Positions 25,499-25,721 of a stretch of DNA of 25,721 bases are shown here, piece by piece. Position 1 is the stretch's first letter, and every line of letters begins with the position of its first letter. The notes below the pieces were generated by a model. The model ran no database searches. It was not told the origin of the DNA and worked only from the letters and a program-made list of their open reading frames with translations. The position numbers were made by a program, and so were the translations under genes. This DNA comes from an uncultured Prevotella sp. (GTDB lineage Bacteria; Bacteroidota; Bacteroidia; Bacteroidales; Bacteroidaceae), in assembly GCA_905196835.1 (NCBI GenBank), contig CAJJWN010000042.1, forward strand, positions 1-25,721, in the 5' to 3' direction.

Positions 25499-25522
25499 CA
25501 AATTGGCTTGCGGACGAATGGT

Positions 25523-25557
25523 AAGGGGGAACGTGCCGTTGGCGGCGCGTCCCCCTT
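25523..25557. terminator. Hairpin between convergent genes, possible terminator
   Basis: aaggggg (25523-25529) pairs with ccccctt (25551-25557), continued inward by acg/cgt after a one-base bulge. It lies between the phosphatase stop (25498) and the stop of the right-edge gene (25605). No long T-run follows on either strand. Confidence 0.5.
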
Positions 25558-25602
25558 CTCGTTTATAGACAATCAATATATATAATGTTAGTGTGCCGGT
25601 GC

Positions 25603-25721
25603 TTATCTGTGTCCGCCGAAGTGGCCTCCGCCGCTTCTGCCTCCGCCTTTCGCCGAGCCGCCGCGCGCTCCGCCGGAGCGGCTCGGGCCGCCAGACGGCC
25701 GCGACACTCTGCGGCACACAC
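25603..25721 (-). CDS. Gly/Ser/Arg-rich C-terminus of a gene entering from the right
   Basis: The 38 visible residues end in SAKGGGRSGGGHFGGHR and a TAA at 25605-25603, with no start inside the window. The composition (Gly, Ser, Arg, with periodic GG) is typical of disordered tails in Bacteroidota proteins, for example RNA-binding or envelope proteins. The other two minus-strand frames here translate to Arg/Ala-rich runs without such a pattern, and the hairpin just beyond the stop supports a real gene end. The family cannot be named from the tail alone. Confidence 0.55.
   Translation of the reverse strand, partial: VCRRVSRPSGGPSRSGGARGGSAKGGGRSGGGHFGGHR

Overview
The window looks like a chromosomal segment from a Bacteroidota gut or rumen bacterium, most likely Prevotella or a close relative. 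Four things point there: promoters of the TAnnTTTG (-7) type with little Shine-Dalgarno signal, a giant hybrid two-component sensor of the Bacteroidota kind, a tmRNA tag read as GENKYALAA, and a xylan gene set in the same order I recall from the Prevotella bryantii xyn cluster (symporter, GH10, GH43).

Layout. 1-103: start of an exported protein on the minus strand. 548-4003 (minus): polyphosphate genes ppx and ppk1, separated by 456 bp full of repeats. 4564-15144 (minus): GH35, GH67 alpha-glucuronidase, hybrid two-component regulator and GH115 alpha-glucuronidase. The regulator, GH67 and GH35 are packed with gaps of about 4 bp. 15145-15368: divergent promoter region. 15369-18981 (plus): GPH-type sugar symporter, GH10 endoxylanase and cytoplasmic GH43 beta-xylosidase, ending in an intrinsic terminator. 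19305-19702: ssrA (tmRNA) with its own promoter and terminator. 19894-21597: an exported GH43 with its own promoter. 21973-24213: an overlapping housekeeping operon (secreted endonuclease/exonuclease/phosphatase-fold protein, uracil-DNA-glycosylase-superfamily protein, uridine kinase). 24310-24903 (minus): DUF308/HdeD membrane protein. 24989-25498 (plus): histidine phosphatase. 25603-25721 (minus): Gly/Ser/Arg-rich C-terminus of an unfinished gene.

How it works together (inference from families and signal peptides). In the periplasm, GH10 cuts xylan fragments, GH115 and GH67 remove (methyl)glucuronic acid from internal and terminal positions respectively, and the exported GH43 and GH35 trim other side groups. 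The symporter carries short xylo-oligosaccharides across the inner membrane, and the GH43 without a signal peptide releases xylose in the cytoplasm. The hybrid sensor probably detects xylo-oligosaccharides in the periplasm and activates both arms of the divergent locus. No SusC/SusD pair is present, so outer-membrane uptake must be encoded elsewhere.

No clearly new enzymatic system was found. The least explained signal is the non-coding layer. Six clusters of a modular palindromic repeat built around GCRAAAGRCSGYCTTTYGC all lie just 3' of genes. There is also a 121-bp MITE-like element with perfect 29-bp inverted ends, a 0.28-kb element with inverted ends and a possible 8-bp target duplication, and short-period (7-8 bp) repeats that run into two coding sequences.
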